Positions 1 to 12,870 are shown, numbered from the stretch's first letter. The stretch is DNA of 64,000 nucleotides from Rhytidiadelphus loreus (GCA_947034895.1 OX344762.1:9305501-9369500), one strand, 5' to 3'. Notes: generated by a model not told the origin, from the letters alone. Translations and numbers: made by a program.

Positions 1-443
1 CCTAGGAATTCTCATCCATCCCAGTTGGAACTTAGGACTTAGATAGATTATAGGAATTCAGGTTTGTAGGTCAAATCTCAACTTCATTTGAAATTAGGAG
101 CTCATAGAAAACTATGGATGAAGTTGGATAGCAACACAACCAAAACTTCATCCGTCCATAGCGTGTTACTAGAGAGTCCAATTTGAACGAGTTTTAAGTT
201 TTTAGAAATGGCATGAGATGAACTCCTACCTTAGGATGATAGAATAGGCTTTAGAAGTAGGGGATACATAAACATAACATAGCACGATAGTTAGCTTAGG
301 AGTCATGTATAACTACAATTAGAGAGATCCAGTTAGGAGATTAGCAAAAGATCCATTGCTTGGAAGGCACAATGGATTGACGTTTAGACACCCACTAGGC
401 CAAAAATCTACCATAGGACAAGAACTTGGTTGTGTTCGCCGAT
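1..443. other. No gene seen (window start)
   Basis: AT-rich non-coding sequence with no long open frame, repeat array or transposon terminus that I can recognise. Confidence 0.6.
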
Positions 444-957
444 TTACCAAGGGCGGGTAAATAAGCGCCCACACCTAGCAACTGCTTTGGGAAGAGTCGC
501 CTTCTTTGTTGTACGGGTCAAGATATTCCGGGTAGGAGTTGACTGAACCGCCGGAAGAAAATCCTCTTTGTCATCCTCTGTTTTGAATCCGGTTTGATAT
601 TCTTCCTCCTCGGAATCCTCGATCTGATCTACTATCTTTTCCTCCGGTGACAGATCACCCAAATCCACAATATTGGTCTTCTTCTTCTTTGGCGACTACT
701 CTCCCATGTGAGGGAAGTCTTCCGGATGGATCCTTGCCGGATTTGACAATGCCTTAATCCGCTCATTTAGGTCACTCTGGGTCCTAGGGATCTTGAAAGA
801 GCCTTCTCCCTGCAATGGTGTGGTCAAAATGGCCAACTGAACCACTGGTGTCTGAACTAAACGTGGTCTCAACTCCTTGACATTCCGGATTGCGGTCAAG
901 ACTTTTGACTACGAATCCTCCACATTACTTACAAGAAGCTCCTCATGCAGCAACGAC
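444..957 (-). pseudogene. Decayed Lys/Glu-rich reading frame, unknown family
   Basis: One minus-strand frame runs from about 957 to 444 and is interrupted by only two TAG codons (909-911 and 696-698). The readable part is charged. A Pro/Leu segment is followed by a PKKKK basic patch, then an acidic stretch with EDSEEEE, then a Thr/Lys-rich end. I do not recognise the family. Composition and orientation resemble the longer decayed frame at 7.08-8.66 kb, so both may come from one retroelement-like or plant-mobile-domain-like gene. That link is inference. No start codon can be chosen with confidence. Confidence 0.4.
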
Positions 958-2300
958 TTCAGACCTTCCGATGGGACTTCAACAAAAATTATTGCTGCTT
1001 CTTGCACTATAAGAACCCCGTGTGTTTTTTGACATCGGACACTCAACATAGAATGTCCGAGGTTGGACATACTATGTCCAAAGAGACGTCTTCATGTCTG
1101 GAAGATGGTTTGTCATTTCCAACAGATCAAAGTGGATGTTGCAGCAGACATGCTAAAATTTAGGTGATAACAGCTTCTTGTTTCCTCTGACATATTCCTT
1201 TCTTCTGATATGCTTGCGGATATAAGCATGTCTGTAGTAGTGCCCGTAAAATTCAGAATTGCCACGTCAACATCGTTGACCTTTCTTCATCAGTTGTAAT
1301 TTTAAGTTTTTGTTTTTGTTTTAATTATAATGTTTGCCCACCATGAAAAAAAGGAGGGCCGGGTAGTGCCCGGTCTTGAAAAATTGTAGACATGATGACG
1401 TGGTAGATGACGTGGCAAGATCGAGGAAAATTTGCTGACATAGCAAAAAAAATTGGCTGATGTGGCCTAGCCACGTCAATACAGATTTTGAAGCATTGAG
1501 CTTAATGACTTTGTTGTTCCTCCTAATGGTGTTTGTTGAGACATCATGACGTTTGTTCAGATGTCTCAGAGGACATCTCAATGTGAATCTAGATGTCAAC
1601 TGCAATGTCCTCACATTCTTGGAGACTTTTGTATATGTACTACGATGTTGACTTTCATATTTTCAAAAACCTCAAACTGCCTATCAAAACGTCATGACAT
1701 CTTTTAGATTTCTCAGATGACATATGCGCGTTCGTATGGACGTCGCTTGAGATGTCTAACTTAGCTAGGGACTTCTTGGCAAGCACTATAATACTCATGT
1801 TGATGTTGATAGTAACATGTCAATGTCTTTAGATACGTTGGTTTCATTCTGACATCGTTGTCTTCTAGCACAACAATATTTTGGGGGCGTTCATGTGTTC
1901 TACTAGTCTACTGAAGAGTGAGCAGCTTGAACAACGAAGTGACCAAATAGGGGAGTACTTCCTAACAATGACATTATCCGTTCACATTATCTTATTAGTG
2001 GCTATTTCGGAATGCACGACCGTCTTCTTCATTTCATTTCTATCTAACACACGGTGAGCACTTCAAGCATTGTACCTCTAGACTAAGTTCAAACTAATTT
2101 AATGAACAACATGCACCATTTCAAACAGACAAATAGAAATTGCTCATTCCCAATATTGCACATTACTGTATTAAGATGCGTGCACTTCCTACAAAATCAT
2201 TGCGAGAAAACAAAAGAGTGCATGCAGTGCCCGAGAACTAAGAATGCAACAAATATTTTATTAAACATGCATTTAAACACTAAGGACAAGAAAAGTCGCA
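958..2300. repeat. Diverged repeat region rich in GACATC/GATGTC
   Basis: Between about 1030 and 1860 the words GACATC, GATGTC, GACGTC and ATGTC recur every few tens of bases on both strands, as in decayed foldback elements. The same vocabulary returns at 12.68-12.87 kb and inside the CACTA-type MITEs near 8.9 and 53.6 kb. No reading frame here is convincing. Confidence 0.4.
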
Positions 2301-4366
2301 CACTCAATTGAAGGACGGCGCTTGCATGTCAAGTATTCCTACAGAGAATGGATGCCTAGCAATAGTTAATCAAAGGATTTACAATATTCATCCTCCAAAT
2401 TGGACACTAAAGACCATAATAGACATCATGGTTGACAGTGCGCTACATCTTTTAGCTAGACGTCGTTCTGATGCCTCAATCACATGTTGGAGGCAGTCCG
2501 GACGGCGGCATCCTTCATCTTCTAACATGACATTGTCATCAAACATGTCAGGCAAGTCTTCCTTGGACGCCATATTTGGTCTACCTCTCTTGCTACTGAT
2601 TGTAGTGCCACAAAGTCATCATCGTTGCACACTACAAGCATCTTTGGCATGACATTGGCAATTCGGCATTGCGTTACGTTGTACATCTACCCCTAACATT
2701 TGTGTGGCACACCACCTTCCACCTAGGACAATGTGGATCATTTGAGAAGAAAAATTGTTGGCAATGTAGAGGAAAGGCAAAGGAATCAATATGGATCCAC
2801 CCATCTATAAGATTGAAGTTTGCAATGTTGAAGCCGTATCTCTCTCTCTCTATGCTTGGTTGCTATGCGTCACGTGTTCTCTTTACCCAATCACATAAGA
2901 GCACTGTGACACAATGGTTTCTATAATCTAAAACTAGTATTTCCTCAATGTATCACACATACTCTTGCGTGGCTTCCAAAGGCCTCTTGTTGTGAAGGCC
3001 CCATCAAAGTTGATGAAAAAAACTTGCTACCATAGTTGAGTCTCGTGTGACTAAGCTTCCCTAAAGGTACGTTTGCACTTGAGCTTAATTGTAAAGGAAG
3101 TATGCATTAGGTAGAGAATAAGACCTACCGTGTTTCCACTTGTGCTTATCGATAAATTCCGAGCCTACAAAGAGGTCCACCTAGCACAAAATAAGAGTGT
3201 TGGTTAGAGGGGGGAGAGGTTCACTGTTCCGGGTGTTATGATTTTCCTGGCGATTTGTATGTACTATAGATTGCAAGAAATGTAGATTTGAGAAAAACAC
3301 AACTGATCTTAATTAATGAAGGGCCAGACGGACAATTCTAAAAGAGCGGTGCCTGTGCTTTGCGAACTACCGCCTGCAAAGCAAAAGATCCTGAAAGTTA
3401 CAACTACCAATCTACCAAAAATATAGCCAAGGAATTCAATGACGGTGGCGAGATAGATGGGACCTGCAAGTTTAAACGAGAATGCCGCCATTGTGCATGC
3501 ATCGTTGACGCAATTCTGCAATAGATTGTCGATTCTCATAGCTTCGACTCCTTCGATTAGGTTTGTATCAAGTTCAATGTGCAATACTTCCAATGTCTTT
3601 TTATTTTCTACTGTCTTTATAATTTCTTCCTTAGTCTATTGACTTCTTTGTGTCTGTATTGAAACTATAGGGCTCATACAATGGAGAATGTACCGGAGGC
3701 TGCAACTTACAGGATTGTAGCTGCAAATGGGTCTACCGCAACAGAAGGTATGTTCACTGTCTTGCTCACCTTTTCAATTTTCTTCGTCATGATAATATAG
3801 ACCTGCAAAACTCACAAACGTACTCCGATGCTACAATAAATATCTGTCCAAAATAATTTCTATTGTTATTGATCATTGTACAAATGTGAAGGTACCGTAA
3901 TGAAGATGAACCAAGTGACAGTAGCTCCCGCAAGGCCAACAGTTGCTGTGCCATACTGAAGTCCTTCTGCTGCAATAGTTAAGAGGAATCCACCGAAGCG
4001 TGCAAGAAAAGATTGCGGCCCCAATTGGCTCCCACAAGAGGTCATAGCATTGGTCAATGTGAAAGGAAACATATTTCTAGAGGAGCTTGAGACAATAGAC
4101 GGGCGCGATCTCATGAATGTGGATTTCACCAAATGACAACAAATTAGCCAAGAAGTCATGAAATGTAGTATAGCTCCTTGTCCACGTGATGGTGCAGCAT
4201 GTAAGACAAAGTGGAATCAAATCATACCTAAATATAAGTGCATTGCAGACTTCTTTGCTTGGACTGGCACAAATGGAGTAGACTACTGGAATTTTACAAC
4301 AGCAAAACAAAAAAGCAAAGGACTGCCATACTCATTCCTGCAAGACATCTTCTATCCAAAGTTTAA
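2301..4366. other. No supported gene; short open frames only
   Basis: Several open frames of 60-115 codons exist on both strands, for example minus 3309-3593 and minus 3866-4159, the latter with a hydrophobic Gly/Ala/Thr stretch. They overlap in opposite directions, lack a consistent frame and match no family I can name. They may be broken exons, but I cannot support a gene call. Confidence 0.4.
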
Positions 4367-4917
4367 CTTGAGAATTAGAAATTGAAGTTGGAGATTGTAG
4401 TTGGAGATTGAAGTTGGAGACTAGAAGAAGTGTTAAAGACTTCTGTGTGTGTGTGTGTGGCTTGTGGCTTTGTAAATTTTATTGTTGCGGGCGGTTTGAG
4501 TTACACCAATACTAGCCTCATTTTGTGTTGTGGATGCGACGAAGTGGAGTTAATAGCCCACATGGTCGAGACTTTTATGTTGTTCCCACTGGTGAGGCAA
4601 GTTTGTTGGTCACCGTAGTTTTGAAATTTAGAATCCAATCCCTTGAACGGTTCAACTCGTCGTTTGGCCGTTCCATTTTATACGTCCAAAGCCCGTGGTT
4701 TCTTATCATCCTACTTTAACCCTTGGCCTATTTAAAAACACTATAGGATAGGACAATGAGTAGCAGTTTGAAGGTTTGAAGACTCAAAGATTCAAAGATT
4801 TTACAAGTAACAAATTCATTTGTTTATATCATCCTACGACTTCTTTCATTCCCAAGCCATTTCTGGTTGTAGCCAGAATCCTTGTGATTTCCCAAGGCAA
4901 ACGCTCTCAACTCGACA
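4367..4917 (+). repeat. Dispersed ~550-bp repeat, copy 1
   Basis: This segment aligns along its length with 10377-10927. Both start at CTTGAGAATTAGAA, share CCCACATGGTCGAGAC and CCCACTGGTGAGGCAAG, and end in the same CGCTCTCAA..CGACA block. A third, more diverged copy lies on the minus strand at 15.51-16.14 kb. The size would suit a solo LTR or TRIM, but I see no clean TG..CA ends with a target duplication, so the class is open. Confidence 0.6.
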
Positions 4918-5154
4918 ACAGCAAAGCTTTGAACGCACCTTCCGGTTAACTCCAAAGTTTAGTTTCCAAAACGTGTTGGAACCAAGCCAAAGTTTAGCAT
5001 CCAAAATAGAATTTATTAAAGTTACAGTTAGGAGTCAAGTTCCAACCTTTACCAAGCACCCCTAGGTTTTTTATTTTTTTATTTTTTTATTTTTGGCTCT
5101 CATTAAGAAAAAATGGAAAAAAAAATTAAAGATAGATAGGATAGGGGGAAACAT

Positions 5155-5290
5155 AGATTAGCATAGATGTTAAGAGTAGTTTAGCATAGAAGAATAGGTA
5201 TAAATTAGTATGAAAGTTAAGAGTAGTTTAGCATAGAGAAAGAGGTATAGATGAGCATAGAAGTTAAGAATAGTCCAACATAGGAAGGAG
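5155..5290. repeat. Imperfect tandem repeat, about 50-55 bp unit
   Basis: The phrase AGTTAAGAGTAGTTTAGCATAG and variants recur roughly every 50-55 bp for about three units, with flanking AGCATAGAAG. This is non-coding minisatellite-like sequence. A T-rich low-complexity run (TTTTTTATTTT) lies just upstream at about 5070-5095. Confidence 0.55.
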
Positions 5291-5299
5291 GGATAGTTA

Positions 5300-7076
5300 C
5301 TCGGATAGTTAGCATAAAGAGTGAGAGTGGAGCAAGTAAGAAACACATGTACCCTACAACCATAACCTCTTTCAACCTCACCACCTCCTAACAACAATTG
5401 TCACACCAAACAAACCTCAAATGCACAAGTGAAGAGTGAGAGAGGGTTTAGATAAGGAAAGGGCATTGTAGAAAGAGATAGGACAAGAATCCCCTCCACC
5501 ATTAGGGTAAGTTGACATGTAAGGGAGTTAGATTGGGCATAAGTGGTAGTTAGCTTGCATGTTTGACTTACTAAGAAGGTAGGTGGCACTCCAACTACTC
5601 TCAATTAATGAGACACGAGGATTGAGGCAAAAGAGAAGAGGGCGAAAGAAAAAGAGGAGAAAGTGTCATAGTACAGGAAAGCACAAATCCCACTTTTAGT
5701 GCTAAATTGACGTAAAACATCTTAAGTGACTTGTATATTGTTCCCAAAGGATCTCGCTTGTAGTTTCCTCAAAATTCCGGGTATAAAAATACGGAAAAAT
5801 ACAAAATAACTCAAGGCAAAGGAATCCGGATTTTCAAACTAGGAACTGTAGTTCTTTATCCTACTCTTCCTAAACTTCCTTCTCTTCTTAAGTTAATTAA
5901 TCACCATATTATAACTTCACACACCAAAGATTGAATAGGTCTATATCATCCTCATACACAATTATAAACTCTTTATCCCATCACGTGGAAGCAGATTCAG
6001 GAGGAGAGTCGTTATCCTATATCTTTCCTGGATCCGGATTTGGTGATCCTAGTAACCAAAGTAACCAATGACAATAGTTTAACCTCTATATCAGAGGGTT
6101 CCGCTCTTGGGGTTGAGGAAGGGAATATATATCCTACTCTTCTATAGATTAAAGTGACTGAAGTTTCACTAAACAACACATAAACATACGTATGAGAACT
6201 AGGATGCGGATTCTTCTTCACAATCAGCTCGAAAATTAGTCCAGACTAGTAGGTAAGTAGATCACTCATGAAACCTCCACAATCTTCTCTTACTACAACG
6301 ATAGACCTATCCGGACAAAACCCCAAGAATCAAATCTAGTACTTTGATAACTAGGGGATCCCAACTATCTTCTTGTTCCTCTCTCCAGGATTCAACAAAA
6401 CCTCTCAAACGTCGTCTAGCATTCACCCTTCACTCCCAAAAGATTTATCCAACCTAAAAATGGTTATTCTGCTCAGAAGACACTTCAAAAACTTCAACAA
6501 CTAGAACTCCTTCCTAATACACAAAGATTTACCAATTAAATTCTAATATTTCTGAAATCGGATCTAGACAGAATCCAGGGGGTTCCTTCTCTTATCAACA
6601 CTTTGCAAAGAACAGCTATCCGCACATGCAATAGTAGCACTATAAGGCATACCAATCATAAAGCCAAGACTTTTCAGACTAGCGTTTATGAAATGGAATT
6701 CTATAATTCAATTTACAAAAGATGAAGAAAACATAAGTAAGAACGCCTGAGGCTTTTAACTAATTTTAGTCCGTAAATACTAACTCCCAGGAACCCTAAA
6801 AGGCCCCAAGGATCAAAAATTAGAGGACAGGAGACTGACAGGTGTCTTCCTTATCCTTCTAAGCTAACTAGCCTACCATCTGATTCGATCCACAAAACGT
6901 GGATCCTATCCTGAAAATCCAAAAGATTGTAGTCTAACTGCAGTTACAAATGTATGTTTCAAAAAACACTTAACTAACTGTCTATTTTCTATCGAAAACT
7001 TAGGTTTTCGTCTAACCAAGCTGGAATTAACCAAATTTTTTTTTCCTAACTACCTCAGATTGACTAAAGCTAACTA
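5300..7076. other. No gene seen
   Basis: Non-coding, moderately AT-rich sequence with scattered TCCGGAT words like those in the decayed minus-strand frame just beyond it. It may be the 3' continuation of that element, but I see no domain, terminus or array. Confidence 0.4.
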
Positions 7077-8660
7077 TTACTTCTTTGCCCGCTTTGGAGA
7101 AGGTTCCTTGGTTTTCACGACCCCTTTCCTTGGCGGTTGCTTCCTACTGGTTGGTGGCTTTTCCTTGGCTACGCTTTTGCTTTTTGAAGGTGTCTGAGTC
7201 TTCTCTTTGAAGCTGGAAGGAGAAATGGTCACTGCATCCGAATCCTCTTTGGAACTGGATTCGGATCCGGTTTCAGACCCGGATTCGGATTTTGACTGAC
7301 TATCCTCCTTCGCTGAGACCTCGGGCGATTCATCTTCTTCAAAGTGTATCTTCTCTGGTGACTCCTCTCTAGACCGCTTGGTAGTGATCTTCTTCTTGGT
7401 AGTGCTAGGAGTACCAGGAGAATGTTTAAAACCTTTACTCTGAGGTGTTCCTAGTTCTAACTCTGACTTCCGAGTTGGCTCTTTAAACCGGATCTAAGCA
7501 CAGATCTTGATCTCATCTCCTTCTTACCTATGGGGGAACTTTTGGATGTCATCTTCTCTACATATAAACGCTCCTTCAGTTTTACGGGTGAGGGAGGAAG
7601 CATATCCGGTTTCGGCCGTGTTGATATTGTTTCCTCCTTTTCAGATTCCGGAAAGTACCCAGCTTGCTGAAGATTGTCCCGGATCTCGTATATGAACTTT
7701 TCCACCTGCTCTGAGTACTCTGCTAGCACTATAACCGCCTTAGCTACTACTTCATCGTCAACCTTGTAGATTTCCTCATCATAAAGCTTGACTTTGTTCA
7801 ACACGTCCCCAGAATAGGAAACAAAGTTCCTAACCTTCTTGAAGGTTTCCTCAGATTCTAAAGAAAGTTCCCTTACTTCCTTACTCTTCTCTAAACTCTT
7901 CTCTAACTGTCGATGGAGGTCTTTGTTCCTATTGGTCAGTTCTTGGATCCGGGTTTTTCATTTTCGGATATCCAAATCCCGGATCAAACCCTTTGATCTT
8001 CTCTACTAACTCAGACACCGGAATCCTACCAAGTAATTTACATACATTTCGAATTACTCCCCTTTCCGTGTCTACCTCCTCTTGGATCACCTCAAGATCC
8101 GAGATAATCTTCTCCAATGAGTCGACTCCTTGCACTTCCGGCTCAGCCAAATCCCTCTTGTCACTTTTGGAACCTTTCTTCTTCGTGGATGCTGGAATCC
8201 TCCATGACCTTTCTTTTCTCTCGGATGACCCTTTTTTTTTCTCCGACAAGGCCTTTTCGGAATCCTCATCCGGTCCTTTCCTCTTCTCCTCTTTGTCACG
8301 CTCTTGTAATAAAGTAATATTCAATTTCATTAAAGTGGCTGCAGCTTTATACACGATCCTCTCTTGACTTCCGAGTGTCTCCAGATAATCATATAAATGA
8401 AAAAAGAAAGGCCCAATAGGGGTACCCTTGGTATTCTCTAAGAACCTAACAATTTTTTCTATCAAATCCTTCACTAATCCTCCCCATAAGACTTTCCTCT
8501 CTCCACTCAATACTCCGAATATCGTATTTGCCCAAGTCACTGTAATCCGATTTGGCTATTCCGGATACAAAATCGGGATTATGAACTCTAGCAATCTCTT
8601 ATGTCTCCCTGCCTCGTAGTCTGCAATTGCATAATCATCCTTAGGGTTTGGCAGTGTCGT
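7077..8660 (-). pseudogene. Decayed coiled-coil, charged-tail protein (retroelement-like)
   Basis: A minus-strand coding region can be read from about 8650 down to a TAA at 7077-7079. It begins with LPNPKDDYAIADYEAG and LYPE, then a TAG, then a globular part (TWANTIFGVLSGERK, GPFFFHLYDYLETLG). A Lys/Glu/Ser-rich linker follows, then a coiled-coil-like stretch (LEKSLEKSKEVRELSLESEE), a second charged region, and an SGSETGS/PSPKRAKK tail. The frame changes near 7950 and again near 7490, so the gene is broken. From memory, the globular part recalls plant retroelement-associated proteins, but I cannot name a family. Confidence 0.45.
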
Positions 8661-8859
8661 GCTGCAAATGCAGACATTATGTAGAATATGTATATATACA
8701 TGATTTCGATAGATTTAAATATTTATAGCATTATAAAGAAGATGACGTCATTTGAGGTGGCTTCAAGGTGACGCCTTCTCATTCCAACTATATTAAGAAG
8801 GATTTATTTGAAAGCTTCATCTCAATTTATAGTCTTCTTCTTCGTGTTTTATTAAGATT

Positions 8860-9076
8860 CACTAGAAGAAATCCGTGTTTTAGGTTACACTTTATAATTT
8901 TTTTAAACGAATTTTAGATGACATCTATTGCAACATGCCCATGTTTTTATGTCAATATTGATGTTATGTTGAAAGTATTATTAACATAAAAACATGGGTA
9001 TATTGCAATAGACGTCACCTAAAATCCTTTTAAAAAAATTACAAAACGTAATCTAGAACGCGGATTTCTTATAGTG
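8860..9076. mobile_element. 217-bp CACTA-type MITE, copy 1
   Basis: The element starts CACTAGAAGAAATCCG and ends CGGATTTCTTATAGTG, and almost all of it folds as an imperfect inverted repeat. The 3-bp target duplication is ATT (8857-8859 and 9077-9079). CACTA elements have CACTA..TAGTG ends and 3-bp duplications, so the class is well supported. It codes for nothing. A second 217-bp element of the same design lies at 53530-53746. Confidence 0.85.
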
Positions 9077-9084
9077 ATTATACT

Positions 9085-9573
9085 ATGTCAAAATGGAAGG
9101 TTTTTTCTGAGCCTCAAGATGAAGAATCTCAACCGGAGCGTGAGTTTGAATTTTCTTTATCACAACTGTCGGATCAGCTACAATTGCTATTGAATCTTTC
9201 ATTGCTACATAGGCGACCAGAAGATGAAGCTGAACCATCTCGAGTGCCGAAACAACCTCATGTGGAGAAACAATGACATGGTAACGTTGACACTCGGATA
9301 TTGGTGATTTTATTGCACGTTGAATGTGTTGAACCCAACAGCCGTGAAGTGACTTTTGAAAGATGCTTTGAGGGCTTAAACGACAAGCAGTATTATTGCA
9401 TGGTGAGGCTTATCAAAGGGAGTCATGGTCATCAACGATGGTTGGAAGGGCTAGTTAATCCTTTACCAAGGCAGATCGTGTCGATTACGTTACTGCTACC
9501 GTCAAACGCATCTTCAAATTCTTGCAGATGGAGTGACATTTCGATTGCAGCTCTAGTTTTTTACCTCTATTAA
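9085..9573 (+). pseudogene. Possible coding remnant, unknown
   Basis: Directly after the MITE, two open stretches share the plus strand: 9085-9276 (63 codons, acidic start with EPQDEESQPEREFEF) and 9301-9573 (90 codons, with ECVEPNSREVTFERCFEGL). The composition is more protein-like than nearby shadow frames. I recognise no domain, and there is no clear start or splice evidence. It could equally be chance open sequence. Confidence 0.25.
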
Positions 9574-10376
9574 ATATATGTTGAGTTTTAGTTCTTTATT
9601 CCATAGTTGAAGTGATTTATTACATTAAATTTGTGTTTGTGAAGTAGTATGAGGAAGATATTCAAATAGTTTATCTTTTAGGTGAACTTGAAGTGAATTT
9701 CCTTCAAAGTTAAAGATAAAGAAATAGTTGCGGGGCCAAATAAGTGCTCAATTATTCATGTTGTAGTTTTAGGAGTGAATTAGGGGCTGAACCCACTTGT
9801 TTGTGTGGTTAGAGTGAAGATAAGGTGGAGAAAAGGTGAACACTATTCATCTTCTCTCCCGTTGTGAGTCTAGGGAGGATCCAAATGTTTGGAGGGCCAT
9901 TGTGTTGTGGGTTTGAAGAATTTTGAAATGAAATTTTAAAGAATTGTGTATCATAGTGTGTAGTCTTTAAATTGTTCTTACTTGCTTGATTTGGAATTGT
10001 AAATCAAAAGTTGTGCTAATTTGAGTGGAGGGAGGTTTGTTGCCTTTGAAATAAAAGGGCAGAGACTTCGACCAGCCATAAAAATGAACAAGTTCTAGAT
10101 TTGCAATGATATTTGAAAAAAGTGTAGAAAATTGTGTTATCTTTGCATAAAGATATCACTAATTATGTTTGGAGTTTGTAAGAGTGAGTTGTGAGTGTGG
10201 AAGTGAAGGAGGGTTTGCTGCCCTTTTTCTCTCAAAGCCAAAACTTTAGACGACCACAGAAGTTGGATAGAGTTTTAGAATTACTTGAAATTTGTAAGAG
10301 AAGTAGAAATTTGTATTAGCTTTCCAAAAAGCTCAATTGGAGCTATGGAGCAATGGTGGCACTAAAACAAAGTCCA
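9574..10376. other. No gene seen
   Basis: Non-coding sequence without long open frames. The part after 10,000 has the same purine-rich style as the flanks of the dispersed ~550-bp repeat that follows. Confidence 0.45.
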
Positions 10377-10927
10377 GCTTGAGAATTAGAAGTTGAAGTT
10401 GGAGTTTGAAGGAGGTGTTGAAGACTTGTGTATGTGTGTGTGTGGCTTGTGGCTTTGTAAATTTTATTTTATTGTTGCGGGCGGTTTGGTTTACACCAAC
10501 ACTAACCTCATTTTATGTTTTAGATGCAACAAAGTGGAGTTAATTGCCCACATGGTCGAGACTTTTATGTTATTCCCACTGGTGAGGCAAGTTTGCTAGT
10601 CACCGTGGATTTGAAATTTAGGATCCAATCCCTCGGACAGTTCAGCTCCTGGTTTGGTCATCCCGTTTTAGTGTTTTACAAGTCCGAAGCCCGTGGTTTC
10701 TTATCACCCTATCTTAACTTTTGACCCATTTACAAACACAACATGATATGACAATGAGTATCAGTTTGAAGATTTGAAGATTTGAAGACTCAAAGATTCG
10801 AAGTTTCTACAAGTTACAAATTCATTTGTTGATTTATATCATCTTACGACCTCTTTCATTCCCAAGCCATTTCTGGTTGCAGCCAGAATCCTCGTGATTT
10901 CCCAAGGCAAACGCTCTCAATACGACA
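10377..10927 (+). repeat. Dispersed ~550-bp repeat, copy 2
   Basis: Same orientation as the copy at 4367-4917, with many substitutions and small indels, so neither insertion is recent. A (GT)n run sits near 10430 in the same place as in copy 1. I could not find a matching target duplication at the ends. Confidence 0.6.
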
Positions 10928-11768
10928 GTATAAATTCTTGTTTACATGTTCAAAAATAATATTGCTATCAACTTAGAATTTTATGAGGCAACTTTTCTTT
11001 TATAGATTGAGATTTTGTTCCATTTCATTATTTCGTTAATCAAAATTTATCTTAATGGTGTAGTAAAGTAATAGTATTGTAAAAGTAGATATTAACCTTC
11101 TACTATTATGTTTACAACATTTAAACTAAAAATGCAGAAGGCACTACATTTTGGTGTTGATAGATCTTTGAAGTGAATGAAATTCTAATTAAAACTACTC
11201 ATTATTCTAATTAGTTTTTTTTTAAGAATGAAATCTTCTTGAAGTGTAGTTTTAGCATCGGACATTTGAGTTCTATAATGAATGATTATGATTTTTCAAT
11301 TCAACATTATGTGCAAGGGTGTCCACTACAAATCTTCATTTTCTATTGTTGAGGGCTCTTCAAAATTAGCATCATGAACAATACATCTTAGAGAAAAAAT
11401 CACAATAGATATTCGTTTTCATAAGATTTATACTTTATAGAGTATATAAAAAAACTAAAGAAATTTTTAGAACTTATTATTTTGCTAGGACCAACATTTT
11501 GGATTTGACCTAAAAAAAAAGCATGATTGAAAGACTAGAAATGACTTGCATGGGCTTATTATTTGACTATGGGTAAGTTTCTAAAAATTATTGAGGGTTG
11601 AGGTGAAATGTTGACTACATGGGAAAAAGACATGATTGGGAAGGGCAGCTACATGGCACGGTTTTTAAAAATGGTATTTGAAGTGGCATTTCAATTACGA
11701 TATGGCATCCAATGAAGCTAAAGTGGAATGCCACTTCAGTACACATTGATGCCATCTGAAAATTTTAA

Positions 11769-12682
11769 CCCCTAAATGTCCAAACACTGTTTTGGACCAA
11801 TGTAGTGATTTTGGGCAGTTCACTACAAATTGAATTTTTATTTTTATTTTCTTTGAAATTTTCACACAACATGTGTTTAAAAAGTACCTGTAAAGGCACA
11901 ATAATTTTCATAACTTTTGACTATATCGTATGTAATTTTCATTGCTTAATGAGCAACTCAAAAAATTCTTTAAAAAATTACTTTTTTCTAAAATAAAAAC
12001 TTGAAATTGATTTTCTAGATTTTTTATATGCGTAAAAAGCTTTTAGTCATTTCATTTTGATCAATGAGATGAAAGTTATGAGGAGTTTTAGTTTGTTGGC
12101 AATTATGGATTCGCTACCCTAAAATAAACTTTGAAGTCCTTTATTTAATTCAATTTTAATTTTTTTTGTAAAAACAAAAAATTATAGGATGTAGATTGTT
12201 TATTACAACATTTCAATCATTGGAATTGGCATTTTTCAATTCTATAACTAAATTCTTAACAGTTTAGTATTTTCAATCATTAATTTTTTTTTCTACTTAC
12301 TATTTTTTTCCTATAAGTTGTACAATTCCAAAGGATCATAAATTTGTCAAGCATGTAGCCAAGTTACCTTGAAGAATGAATCCAAAGAAGTACCATCAAT
12401 ATGGACATTTTGTATATAATTGTGACCTTGTGAAGTGTAGCTGCTTGTTATTTCAGAAAGCCAATTAAAGAATTTCTATCAATTCAAACACTAATATCTT
12501 ACAATCTACACAATGGAAATTTTTGAATTTTTTTCCACATCTTTTCAAATCAGTGTATTGCAAGATTCTAAGGTTTTATGTGTCTACAAATTTATTTTTT
12601 CTCTAAAATTTGGTACTTGTACTAGAAATGATAGTTTTGGAGCATTTTTGGTAAAAACATAGTCAAAAACATATAGGGTGTA
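11769..12682. mobile_element. TTAA-flanked non-coding element, copy B (~915 bp)
   Basis: The left end is TTAA (11765-11768) followed by CCCCTAAATGTCC. The interior aligns in reverse with 20290-21211, sharing TTGGGCAG..CACTACAAAT, CACACAACATGTG and ATAACTTTTGACTA. The right end, near TAGGGTGTAA at 12674-12683, has decayed. TTAA duplications next to CCCT/CCCY ends are typical of piggyBac-type elements. No transposase is present, so the superfamily is inferred from termini alone. Confidence 0.6.
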
Positions 12683-12870
12683 ACACTATTTTTGAAGACA
12701 TCAACTAAAACGTCAACTGAGACATCTTCTAAAACATCTAGATGTTTTTTGCAATGTCAACTGGCAAGTCAACTAAGATGCCTTAGAGGATGTCTACATA
12801 TTTTTTGCAATGTCAACTAACGCATCAATTGAGATGTCTAGATGTTTTCTCATAAAATACAATCTCTAAG
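12683..12870. repeat. GACATC/AGATGT-rich diverged repeats
   Basis: Short units such as CAACTGAGACATCT, AACATCTAGATGTTTTTTGC and GCAATGTCAACT recur about every 40-50 bp with substitutions. The palindromic core ACATCTAGATGT appears within them. Related words occur at 1.0-1.9 kb and in the 217-bp MITEs. Confidence 0.45.
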
